From a bacterium (lineage in GTDB: Bacteria; Patescibacteriota; Minisyncoccia; Phycocordibacterales; Phycocordibacteraceae), in NCBI GenBank assembly GCA_023267755.1, contig JAHFMR010000007.1, positions 1 through 36,411 on the forward strand: a DNA stretch of 36,411 nucleotides, written 5' to 3'. The translations under genes were made by a program, and so were the position numbers. Shown piece after piece: positions 6,498 to 13,726 of this stretch; within the stretch, counting starts at the first letter, position 1, and the number at the start of each line of letters is the position of its first letter. The notes below the pieces were generated by a model. That model was not told where the DNA came from. It saw nothing but the letters and a program-made list of their open reading frames with translations, and made no database searches.

Positions 6498-7733
6498 CTA
6501 GCGCCAGGTCGTGTTGGTGGCGAGCGCGACATCAGAGACCGAACGCACGAGCCAGAGCGGCGCGATGATGCCGTAAAGCGCCAGGTAGACGACAACGTTG
6601 AAGGCGAGCTTTCCTGGCGTCTTTGAGAGATGTTTGCCGGCATACATCCACGCGAGTGTTGCGAGCAGAAGCGTGGCGCTCAAGAAGGCCATCATCGTGA
6701 GTGGGAGATAGAACCAGGTAATCGGGTGCCAGGAAAAGGTATAGGAAAGGGGGACTGTCTGCACCAGCGAGAGTGTATGGAGACTGCTCTGAGTAAACTG
6801 GAAGGCGGCGAGCCCAAAGACGAAGATGCCGCTCGCTATTGAGATAAGTCCGAGTGGGAGGATAAGCAGACCGAGAGCCGCGTTTTGGCGATTACCGAGG
6901 AGGTCGCGGTAGTCGAAGAGCACATTACGCAGGAAACCGGTCGTCCAGCGGACGCGTTGCGTGACAAGCTTCGCGAGCGTGGGAGGGCCCTTGGTGTAGA
7001 CGCGCGAGCGGAGTGCGTTGCCGATCTTAAGCCCTGCGCGCTGCATCCGCATCGCCATTTCCATATCTTCGGCGAGGTGTGCGTGCTTGAAGAGACCGAG
7101 CTGTTCGAACACTTCGCGACGATAGAAGGAGAACGGCCCCGGAGTCACATAGAGGCTGTTGATAGAGGCGAAGACGTGGCGGAAGATGATGCCGAGCACA
7201 TATTCGGCATACTGCATACGCTGTAGGAGCGTTTTTGGCTGGTAGATAGACATCGATGCGGTCATCGCCATCGTGTCGGGCGTAAATGCTGCGACGAGCT
7301 CGTGCAGAGCATCGGGGGCGACGTAGGAGTCAGCATCGAGGAAGCCGATTAACTCCGCGTCTTTGGCGTACTCGATGCCGACATTCATCGCGGTAAACTT
7401 GCCGCCGTTTTCCTTATGGAGCGCAGTTATCTGCGGGTGCTCGGCGTAGCGGTCGATAATCGCTCCGGTGTTGTCGATCGATCCGTCGTTCACGAGGATG
7501 AGGGAGAGCTTGTTGGCAGGGTAGTCGAGCGCGAGAAGCGACTTGACCGTCCCCTCGACGGTAGATCCTTCGTCCCAGCAGGGGACGACGATAGCGACCT
7601 TGGGAACTGTCGTGAGCGGGCGTGCAGCACGACGGCTCTCGCGAGCAGGCTTGCCGAGGTACGTCACGAGCAAGAATGACTCGAAATAGAGCGTCAGGAA
7701 GAGAAAAGGATACACCAGCACCTCAAGATTCAT
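6498..7733 (-). CDS. membrane GT2-family glycosyltransferase (processive type)
   Basis: The 411-residue protein has an N-terminal membrane segment (about 5-26), a cytoplasmic GT-A domain and three C-terminal membrane segments (about 286-311, 349-370, 381-400). Motifs of NodC/PgaC/cellulose-synthase-type GT2 enzymes are in order: VNDGS (81-85), DAD (133-135), TPGPFSFYRR (197-206), ED (222-223, probable base) and QRVRW (259-263). It would build a polysaccharide or glycolipid from a nucleotide sugar; the sugar cannot be told. An N-acetylglucosamine or glucan product would be typical. It lies between pheS and the thioredoxin-fold gene on the minus strand. Confidence 0.9.
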   Translation of the reverse strand: MNLEVLVYPFLFLTLYFESFLLVTYLGKPARESRRAARPLTTVPKVAIVVPCWDEGSTVEGTVKSLLALDYPANKLSLILVNDGSIDNTGAIIDRYAEHPQITALHKENGGKFTAMNVGIEYAKDAELIGFLDADSYVAPDALHELVAAFTPDTMAMTASMSIYQPKTLLQRMQYAEYVLGIIFRHVFASINSLYVTPGPFSFYRREVFEQLGLFKHAHLAEDMEMAMRMQRAGLKIGNALRSRVYTKGPPTLAKLVTQRVRWTTGFLRNVLFDYRDLLGNRQNAALGLLILPLGLISIASGIFVFGLAAFQFTQSSLHTLSLVQTVPLSYTFSWHPITWFYLPLTMMAFLSATLLLATLAWMYAGKHLSKTPGKLAFNVVVYLALYGIIAPLWLVRSVSDVALATNTTWR

Positions 7734-7742
7734 AATGGCGTG

Positions 7743-7751
7743 ATTGTAGCA
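7743..7751 (-). promoter_or_regulatory. extended -10 box (TGCTACAAT) of the GT2 gene
   Basis: TG-C-TACAAT on the minus strand ends 9 bases before the ATG at 7733, predicting a leader of two or three bases. Confidence 0.5.
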
Positions 7752-7778
7752 CAGTCCGGAGTATATGTTATTCGTGCG

Positions 7779-8933
7779 CTAGCGTACGGCCGCGCTGAGT
7801 ATCGTGGTAGTCGTTTCCTCGAGCTTTTTATGGAGAGTATCCACTTCTGCATTGGTGAGTGTGCGTTCAATAGAACGATAGGTGATGCGATACGCATAGC
7901 TCATCTTGTCGGACCCGAACTTTTCGTCATTCTCGTATTTATCAAGAAGAGTGACCTCTTCTACCAGATCGCCGCCCACTTCGCGTACCAAATCGAAGTA
8001 ATCATTCGGGACGAAATCTTTTCCTACAATAAACGAGATATCACGCACGATGGGAGGATATTTGCTTACGTCGTGGTAAGGCTGCCCGAGCACAAGTTGC
8101 TTCATCACACGCGAGTCATTGCTCCAAAGGAGACGGATATCCGGCAGCGCCATCGATGCGATAGCTATTCGTTCAAGTCCGAAGCCGAATGCCCAGCCAT
8201 GGTATCCCTCGACACCCATCTTCTTGAGAACACTCTTCTTCGGCATGCCGCCGCCAAGGAGCTCAAGCCACTCACCTTTGGCGGGACCTTCTGCAGCCGT
8301 ACCCTTCACGTTCAACTCAAGCTCAAGCGACGGGTCGGTGTAGGGGAACGTGTCGAGATTAAATCGGAAGACGACCTGTTCGCCAAAAATACTCTTTGCG
8401 ATTGCTGAAAGCGCTTCCTGCAGGTCTTCTACCTCCACCTTTTCTTTATCTGGGGCGAGATACCAGCCGCCGAGTTGATGGAACACATTCATGTGTCGGC
8501 TGTCTATCTCGTCCTTGCGGTACACCTTTCCGTAGCAGAGCGCACCCATGTGTTCACCGCGCGCGATGCGTTCTTTGATTTCTGGGTGCTGCAAATAGTA
8601 GTACCAGAAGACGGTATCGTGCGTGCGTAAGATATTCTCCCCATCTGCATAATACGTATCCGAGCGGCTGCGTGCCGGATGGTCAGCGGGGAAGTCGAAG
8701 AGGTCGAAGGAAATATCCGCAGGTACGATTTCAGGTATCTCGATAACATCGAAATCCTTGAAAAGAGGAAGCGCCTTGACGCGCGCGACGATCTCCTCGA
8801 GCGGGTTTCCTCTCGTGCGGGAGAGGTCGGGCATAGCGAGATAGCGTTGTTCGCGCAACGCCTCGAAGTCGGAGCGCGTCGCGAGCTCCTCGCGCAGTCG
8901 CATCTCATCATCTCTCGAAATCTTAATCTCCAT
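7779..8933 (-). CDS. pheS: single-chain, mitochondrial-type phenylalanyl-tRNA synthetase
   Basis: The class II catalytic core of PheRS is present: FPADHPARSRSDTYY near 81-95, motif 2 (GKVYRKDEIDSRHMNVFHQL, 135-154) and motif 3 (WAFGFGLERIAI, 247-258). The protein does not stop there. Residues about 291-384 (SKYPPIVRDISF...RSIERTLTNAEVDTLHKKLEE) form an FDX-ACB anticodon-binding domain, which in ordinary bacteria ends PheT. This layout is that of monomeric mitochondrial PheRS (FARS2), whose ADHPSR, WAFGLGLERL and YRITYRHMERTL segments are closely mirrored. I start at ATG 8933 because a TGGTATAGT box lies inside the longer ORF (8963). The GT2 gene follows after 45 bases. No pheT is in the window. 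Confidence 0.9.
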   Translation of the reverse strand: MEIKISRDDEMRLREELATRSDFEALREQRYLAMPDLSRTRGNPLEEIVARVKALPLFKDFDVIEIPEIVPADISFDLFDFPADHPARSRSDTYYADGENILRTHDTVFWYYYLQHPEIKERIARGEHMGALCYGKVYRKDEIDSRHMNVFHQLGGWYLAPDKEKVEVEDLQEALSAIAKSIFGEQVVFRFNLDTFPYTDPSLELELNVKGTAAEGPAKGEWLELLGGGMPKKSVLKKMGVEGYHGWAFGFGLERIAIASMALPDIRLLWSNDSRVMKQLVLGQPYHDVSKYPPIVRDISFIVGKDFVPNDYFDLVREVGGDLVEEVTLLDKYENDEKFGSDKMSYAYRITYRSIERTLTNAEVDTLHKKLEETTTTILSAAVR

Positions 8934-8942
8934 AGTCATCGC

Positions 8943-8951
8943 ACTATACCA
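8943..8951 (-). promoter_or_regulatory. extended -10 box of pheS (TGGTATAGT)
   Basis: TG-G-TATAGT on the minus strand ends 9 bases before ATG 8933 and 3 bases before ATG 8939. It lies within the ORF-track extension, so the longer N terminus is unlikely. Confidence 0.55.
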
Positions 8952-8981
8952 AAAATTTAGCATAAAAAAAGAGCGAATTTA

Positions 8982-8990
8982 TGCTATACT
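8982..8990 (+). promoter_or_regulatory. extended -10 box of gyrB (TGCTATACT)
   Basis: TG-C-TATACT lies 26 bases before the gyrB ATG, giving a leader of about 20 bases without a clear Shine-Dalgarno sequence. It is divergent from the pheS promoter 31 bases away. Confidence 0.6.
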
Positions 8991-9016
8991 GAAATCACCG
9001 GGATCCGGCTATTTTT

Positions 9017-11074
9017 ATGGCTAAAACTACCGACAGGGAACCTAAAAAGAAGGCGTATGACGCTTCGTCTATTACCGTCCTCGAGGGGCTCGAGCCGGTG
9101 CGTAAACGCCCAGGTATGTACATCGGGACCACGGGTCCCGAGGGACTCCATCATCTCGTGTGGGAAATCTTCGACAATGCTCGCGACGAGGCGATGGCAA
9201 GCCGCTGCGACGATATCGAGGTCGCGCTTCTCCCCGATGGCTACGTGCGCGTCGCCGACAACGGCAACGGCATTCCGGTAGGCATCCACCCCAAGACCAA
9301 GGTCTCCGCACTTGAGACGATTATGACGGTGCTCCACGCGGGCGGTAAGTTCGACAACGAGGCATACAAGGTCTCAGGCGGTCTCCACGGCGTGGGTGCC
9401 TCGGTAGTGAACGCACTCTCTGATCACACTAAGGTGGTGGTGCACCAAGACGGTGGGATGCATATGCAGGAGTACAAAATAGGCAAGCCGCTTGCCAAGG
9501 TGAAGAAGGTTGGAACCAGCTCGGAGCACGGCACTATCGTGTTCTTCAAGCCGGACATCACTATCTTTAAAGAAGGGATTATTTTCGATTTGGAAAAGAT
9601 AGAGACGCGCCTGCGCCAGCAGGCCTACTTGGTGAAGGGCGTGCGGGTGTCAGTCGTCGATGCACGCAGCGAGAAGAAGGCATTTGAGACCGAGACAATC
9701 TTCCTCCGCGAACAGAAGCTCGATGTGCCGAGCACGACCTTCTACTTCGAGGGTGGATTGAAGTCGCTGGTCGCTTTCTATAATCGCCACCAGACACCGG
9801 TGCATAAGAATATTTTCTACGTCGACAAGGAGCAGGATAAGGTGTCGGTGGAGGTCTCGCTGCAATACGTAGACGACATAACCGCGCGCATCACCGCCTT
9901 TGCAAACAATATCTATAACAGCGAGGGGGGCACGCACATCACCGGCTTCAAGACAGCGCTCACTCGCGCACTCAATACCTACGGCCGCACCGCGAACATA
10001 TTGAAGGAGAAGGACGAGAACTTCACGGGCGACGACGTGCTCGAAGGCATCACCGCGGTCGTCTCGGTAAAGCTCCCTGAGATCCAGTTTGAGGGTCAGA
10101 CCAAGAGTAAGCTCGGCTCGATGGAGGCACAGGGCGCGGTCTCGGCTGTCTTCGGCGAGGCGCTGAACTCATTCCTCGAAGAGAATCCAGACGACGCGCG
10201 CGCGATTATCAACAAAGTCCTCCTCGCACTAAAGGCGCGTAAGGCCGCTAAGGCCGCCAAGGACTCGGTGCTGCGCAAGGGCGCTCTCGAGGGGATGACG
10301 CTCCCGGGTAAGCTCGCAGACTGTCAGACAAAGAGTGCTGAAGAGGGTGAGCTCTTTATCGTCGAGGGAGACTCGGCCGGCGGTTCTTCTAAACAGGGTC
10401 GTGATCGTCGCACACAAGCGATTCTCCCACTGCGCGGCAAGATCTTGAATGTGGAGCGTGCACGCATCGACCGTATGCTCGCGTCGGTGGAGATCCGCGC
10501 GCTCGTGGTCGCGATGGGTACCGCTATCGGTGATGTCTTTGACCTCTCCAAGCTCCGCTATCATAAGATCATCATCGCCACCGACGCCGACGTCGACGGC
10601 GCGCACATCCGTACGCTTCTCCTCACGCTCCTCTATCGTCACTTCCGGCCGATTATCGAGGGCGGTTTCGTCTATATCGCCCAGCCGCCGCTTTACAAGA
10701 TTACAAAAGGGAAGGCGATCGCATATGCGTATTCAGATAAAGAGAAAGAGGGTGTCCTCAAGGAGCTCGGCGTCGCTCCTGAAGAGGTGTCCGAGAACCC
10801 GCTTGAGGGTGGCGAGGAGACTCCTGAGGAAGAGGTGGTCGCTATTAAGAAATCAACCAAAGTAAATATCCAGCGCTACAAGGGCTTGGGCGAGATGAAC
10901 CCGAGCGAGCTCTGGGAGACGACGATGGACCCCGCGCGCCGCGTCCTCAAGCAGGTGCAGGTCGACGATGCTGAAGCAGCCGACCGCATCTTCGACATCT
11001 TGATGGGTACCGACGTTGCTTCTCGCAAGTCCTTCATCCAGTCGAACGCAAAGCTCGCGAATTTGGATGTGTAA
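9017..11074 (+). CDS. gyrB: DNA gyrase subunit B
   Basis: The 685-residue ATPase subunit of the type IIA topoisomerase that supercoils DNA. GHKL ATPase motifs are visible: EIFDNARDEA (about 50-59), NGNGIP and GGLHGVGASVVNAL (about 120-133). The transducer region follows, and the TOPRIM domain has EGDSAGGSSKQGRDRRTQAILPLRGKILNVE and the DADVDGAHIRTLLLT metal site. The C-terminal part has QRYKGLGEMNPSELWETTMDP. A small acidic insert (EENPLEGGEETPEEE-like) precedes the last block. Length is normal for a gyrB/parE without the E. coli insert. Gyrase is favoured over topo IV by overall motif wording, with some doubt because no gyrA or parC is in the window. Confidence 0.93.
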   Translation: MAKTTDREPKKKAYDASSITVLEGLEPVRKRPGMYIGTTGPEGLHHLVWEIFDNARDEAMASRCDDIEVALLPDGYVRVADNGNGIPVGIHPKTKVSALETIMTVLHAGGKFDNEAYKVSGGLHGVGASVVNALSDHTKVVVHQDGGMHMQEYKIGKPLAKVKKVGTSSEHGTIVFFKPDITIFKEGIIFDLEKIETRLRQQAYLVKGVRVSVVDARSEKKAFETETIFLREQKLDVPSTTFYFEGGLKSLVAFYNRHQTPVHKNIFYVDKEQDKVSVEVSLQYVDDITARITAFANNIYNSEGGTHITGFKTALTRALNTYGRTANILKEKDENFTGDDVLEGITAVVSVKLPEIQFEGQTKSKLGSMEAQGAVSAVFGEALNSFLEENPDDARAIINKVLLALKARKAAKAAKDSVLRKGALEGMTLPGKLADCQTKSAEEGELFIVEGDSAGGSSKQGRDRRTQAILPLRGKILNVERARIDRMLASVEIRALVVAMGTAIGDVFDLSKLRYHKIIIATDADVDGAHIRTLLLTLLYRHFRPIIEGGFVYIAQPPLYKITKGKAIAYAYSDKEKEGVLKELGVAPEEVSENPLEGGEETPEEEVVAIKKSTKVNIQRYKGLGEMNPSELWETTMDPARRVLKQVQVDDAEAADRIFDILMGTDVASRKSFIQSNAKLANLDV

Positions 11075-11078
11075 ATGT

Positions 11079-11135
11079 GTAGGACGTCGTACGTCCCACA
11101 TCTGATGTCGGGACGTACGACGTCCCGACATTTTT
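11079..11135 (+). terminator. gyrB terminator built from two inverted 6-3-6 mini-hairpins
   Basis: The second half, TGTCGGGACGT-ACG-ACGTCCCGACA followed by five Ts (11106-11135), is a textbook intrinsic terminator for gyrB. The first half contains GGACGT-CGT-ACGTCC (11082-11096), the exact reverse complement of the second unit (11111-11125), so the whole is a nested palindrome. It separates gyrB from a convergent gene whose stop codon overlaps the T-run. Confidence 0.85.
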
Positions 11136-11898
11136 ACGAACCGAGGATGGTGAGCTGCGCAGAAGCGCTGTTGTTGTCAGGATTGGTCTCCGTGACGGCG
11201 TGGTCGAAGTTTGCAGTGATAGAGATTGTCTGCAAGCCGCGATTCGCCTGGTCGAAGCCGAGGGTGTAGTCGATGCTGTCGCCTGGGTTAAGTGCTTGCT
11301 GGGGCGGCGACTGGAAGATGTAGGCCGTCTGTGTAGGGATAGAAGCGCTGAAGCGCCACGCGCCCGAGGCGTTGCCGCCGACGTTTTTAATAGTGAAGCT
11401 GACCGCAGGGCGGCTGCCGGTAGGGACGGTCGATGAGGCGATGAATGAATCAGCCGAGCTCGTCGCGAGATAGCCCACACCCTTGATAACCACGATGAAG
11501 TCGGGGAGGCCCGAGAGGGGAGTGCTGACTGCGGCGGTACCGTTTATCGGATACGTGGAGGTCTTCTTCTCGCCAGGAGTCGGAGCGGACACAACCGGCT
11601 TAACTGGTGCCGGAGTAGCAACAGTCGATGTCGCTACGGTCGAGGTCGCGGTGTTGGTTGAAGAAATTGTGGAAGACGCCGTGGGTGTCGGCACGACCGA
11701 GAGGGTAGCGGTGGAGCGATTGAAGACGGAGCCGAGATAGACAGCCGCAGCACCAGCGCCGTTTACCACGGTGGGGACATAGCGCGTCGAGTAGACCGCG
11801 AGCCACATACCGAGGCCGACAAGTGCGACAAAACCGACCACTGCGAGACCGGTGGCGGCCGCAGAGCGGGGCGAAGAGGCTTGGGTAAAGATATTCAT
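11134..11898 (-). CDS. membrane-anchored surface protein with a CARDB-like domain
   Basis: This is a 254-residue protein with one transmembrane segment (about 14-36), a long Ser/Thr/Pro-rich linker (about 62-115, e.g. TPTASSTISSTNTATST) and a C-terminal Ig-like domain (131-254). The domain matches the CARDB adhesion pattern: PDFIVVIKG, PAVSFTIKNVG, LNPGDSIDYTLGF and the final ETNPDNNSASAQLTI. It probably acts outside the membrane in adhesion or surface display. The ORF-track start (11964) includes the promoter; ATG 11898 gives a proper N terminus. It is divergent from the sortase gene. No LPxTG-like C terminus is present. Confidence 0.8.
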   Translation of the reverse strand: MNIFTQASSPRSAAATGLAVVGFVALVGLGMWLAVYSTRYVPTVVNGAGAAAVYLGSVFNRSTATLSVVPTPTASSTISSTNTATSTVATSTVATPAPVKPVVSAPTPGEKKTSTYPINGTAAVSTPLSGLPDFIVVIKGVGYLATSSADSFIASSTVPTGSRPAVSFTIKNVGGNASGAWRFSASIPTQTAYIFQSPPQQALNPGDSIDYTLGFDQANRGLQTISITANFDHAVTETNPDNNSASAQLTILGS

Positions 11899-11904
11899 AG
11901 GTAC

Positions 11905-11955
11905 TCTATACATACCACAATGCAGTTTTAATGTCAAGCACTCGGGGCTTGACAT
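11905..11955. promoter_or_regulatory. minus-strand promoter of the CARDB gene and shared -35 palindrome
   Basis: ATGTCAAG (11931-11938) and CTTGACAT (11948-11955) are perfect inverses that place two TTGACA -35 boxes back to back. For the minus gene, TTGACA is 17 bases from TATGTA, or the alternative TATAGA ends exactly 6 bases before ATG 11898. Confidence 0.55.
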
Positions 11956-11977
11956 ATGGGGCACAATGGTGTATTGA
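11949..11977 (+). promoter_or_regulatory. sortase promoter (TTGACA-N17-TATTGA)
   Basis: TTGACA at 11949-11954 is 17 bases from TATTGA at 11972-11977. The start codon is 13 bases further, so the leader would be about 6 bases. Confidence 0.5.
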
Positions 11978-11990
11978 TATGTAAGACGAT

Positions 11991-12659
11991 ATGGAGAAAT
12001 TTATTCGAGTCACCGCACGGCTTATCAAGGCCGTCAAGCGGGCCTACGAACAGAAGTGGAGCTTCTGTGGCGTTTTCGCGCTGGTATTCCTCGGAGGTGT
12101 TGGCTGTCTCGGGTATCTCGGGCTCCTGCCGCAGGCGGTCGCGATTAGCGCGCCAAGCGTCTCGCTGAGTTCAAACGCTGTCGCGGCAGTGGCGGAGGTT
12201 CCTGTCGTCACGCCTGAGTTGCCGACGAGGATATCGATCCCAGCGATCGGCGTGGACGCGGCTATCGCGAACCCGACGACAACCAATATCGCTGCGCTCG
12301 ACAATCTCTTGCTCAAGGGCGCGGTGCGGTACCCCACCTCGGCCTCTCTTGGTGAGACGGGAAATGTTGTCCTCTTCGGCCACTCGAGCTATCTGCCGGT
12401 TGTGTTGAATCAGGCGTACAAAGCCTTCAACAATATCCAGAAGCTCGCTGCAGGAGACGTGATTACGGTGTACTCGTCTGGTACGGCGTATACCTATCGC
12501 GTGAAGAGCGTCGCTCACGAGAGCACGAACACGGCTGGCATCCCACTCTCGGTGACGGGTCGCGTGCTCACGCTCACGACCTGCGACTCGTTCGGCGCCA
12601 AGACGGATCGGTTCGTTGTTACCGCAGACTTTGTTGAGAGTCACTCGCTCCCGTTATAA
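11991..12659 (+). CDS. sortase-family transpeptidase
   Basis: The 222-residue membrane-anchored protein has a transmembrane segment at about 24-46, a linker (50-78) and a sortase beta-barrel. The catalytic triad is visible: H131 in VVLFGHSS, C198 in LTLTTCDS (family TLxTC) and R207 in TDRFVV. Sortases cut an LPxTG-like signal and join the protein to another molecule. The class cannot be fixed by eye; the short barrel suggests class D or E. The sorting-signal candidate is IPQTG in the protein encoded at 13727. A 14-base palindrome CCCGTTATAACGGG covers the stop codon. Confidence 0.9.
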   Translation: MEKFIRVTARLIKAVKRAYEQKWSFCGVFALVFLGGVGCLGYLGLLPQAVAISAPSVSLSSNAVAAVAEVPVVTPELPTRISIPAIGVDAAIANPTTTNIAALDNLLLKGAVRYPTSASLGETGNVVLFGHSSYLPVVLNQAYKAFNNIQKLAAGDVITVYSSGTAYTYRVKSVAHESTNTAGIPLSVTGRVLTLTTCDSFGAKTDRFVVTADFVESHSLPL

Positions 12660-12747
12660 CGGGATCGGATGACCCTCTGTAAAGGGGGAGGAAATTAGTT
12701 CTTTACATTCCGATCAACTACGCCGCGACGCGGCAGAAGGAGGCATC

Positions 12748-13659
12748 ATGAAGAAGTTCAGAGTAACACTCCTGTATGTCGCACGGGTGCTTGCCTTAGC
12801 GACGTTTTGGATGCTCGTGTTTGGTGGACTGATGTTGTCCACGCTGGCACGTGCCGAAGATGGCTTCAGGTGGCAGCACTTCGGTGTCGCCCCCTACGCA
12901 TCGTCGCGAGACGAAGCGATGAAAACGCGCGAAAGCGCGTTCCAGAAGCTCGGCCTCCCCAAACCGGTTGTCGCCCTCTTCATCGAGGCGACAAAGAAGC
13001 CGGGAGAGAAGGTCCGACTCGTGAACGGTGACAGGCTGACAGCGATGCTCTCGAAAGGAGGTGTCGTCCACAAGAATGTCACCGTCGCCTTCGACAAGCC
13101 GCCGGTGAGCGGCAAGATGGAATACGCGGCACCAGCCGAGAAGTGGCAGGTCAGCTGGCAAGGCAAGGTCTATACGGTCTTCCTGCCGGAAATCTGCGGA
13201 AACTGGAGCAGTATCGACCCCTCTCTCGAGGCCTGCGTCACGGTGGAATACACAGTGAAGCCAGGTGACGAAGTCCGCTTCGTTGTTCTCTCGCAGAAAC
13301 GTCTTCCGGCTTCGGCCTGTTGGCAGCTCTGTGATGGAACAACCGATTGCGCAGCACCTCCGTCGCCCTGCGACACGTGTGACTGGGTTGGTCCGAAGTC
13401 GGTCATTCCGACCGGGTTCGAACCGCTCCACACGGGACGCTACACCGCGAAGTCGGCGAAGCAGTCGCTTCGTCTCCCACGGGAGGCAATGAGCGAATAC
13501 GTCGCCATCTGTGTTGCGCGTGGGGGACTGGGCGAATCCGATTCTTGGATTGTCCAACCCTCGGCGTGGGTTGATCGGTCGGTGGTGCAGGTGCCCTATG
13601 GCGGTCAGCAATGGCCGGTGTGGGGCCAAGTCGATTGGTCGAAGTGGCGTAAGCCGTAA
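12748..13659 (+). CDS. secreted Cys-rich protein of unknown function (SD-led)
   Basis: This 303-residue protein has a good signal peptide: MKKFR, a hydrophobic core at 8-33 and probable cleavage after ARA (36/37). The mature part has a cluster of cysteines (CWQLCDGTTDCAAPPSPCDTCDW, plus C-containing segments either side), suggesting disulfide bonds outside the cell. No family is recognised. Start selection is firm, with a strong Shine-Dalgarno AAGGAGG 6 bases before ATG. This SD and the 60-base leader-like gap contrast with the core genes. It stands between sortase and the IPQTG protein, so a role at the cell surface is plausible. Confidence 0.75.
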   Translation: MKKFRVTLLYVARVLALATFWMLVFGGLMLSTLARAEDGFRWQHFGVAPYASSRDEAMKTRESAFQKLGLPKPVVALFIEATKKPGEKVRLVNGDRLTAMLSKGGVVHKNVTVAFDKPPVSGKMEYAAPAEKWQVSWQGKVYTVFLPEICGNWSSIDPSLEACVTVEYTVKPGDEVRFVVLSQKRLPASACWQLCDGTTDCAAPPSPCDTCDWVGPKSVIPTGFEPLHTGRYTAKSAKQSLRLPREAMSEYVAICVARGGLGESDSWIVQPSAWVDRSVVQVPYGGQQWPVWGQVDWSKWRKP

Positions 13660-13676
13660 CGACCAAACAACCTTTG

Positions 13677-13711
13677 CGGAGTTCTGGTGATGCTTTATGT
13701 CGCATCAGAAC
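13677..13711 (+). terminator. hairpin downstream of 12748-13659
   Basis: CGGAGTTCTG...TGATGC and GCATCAGAACTCCG form a long imperfect stem with a short loop. It is followed by TCTCAT and not a T-run, so termination would be weak or factor-dependent. Confidence 0.4.
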
Positions 13712-13726
13712 TCCGTCTCATAGAAA

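Noticed and set aside
8940-9017. Replication origin near gyrB
   Set aside because: No dnaA, dnaN or cluster of DnaA-box-like sequences is visible; the 83-base gap holds only the divergent promoters.
12796-13629. Minus ORF of 277 residues opposite the secreted Cys-rich gene
   Set aside because: The plus frame has a strong SD, a signal peptide and ordered cysteines; the minus frame has none of these.
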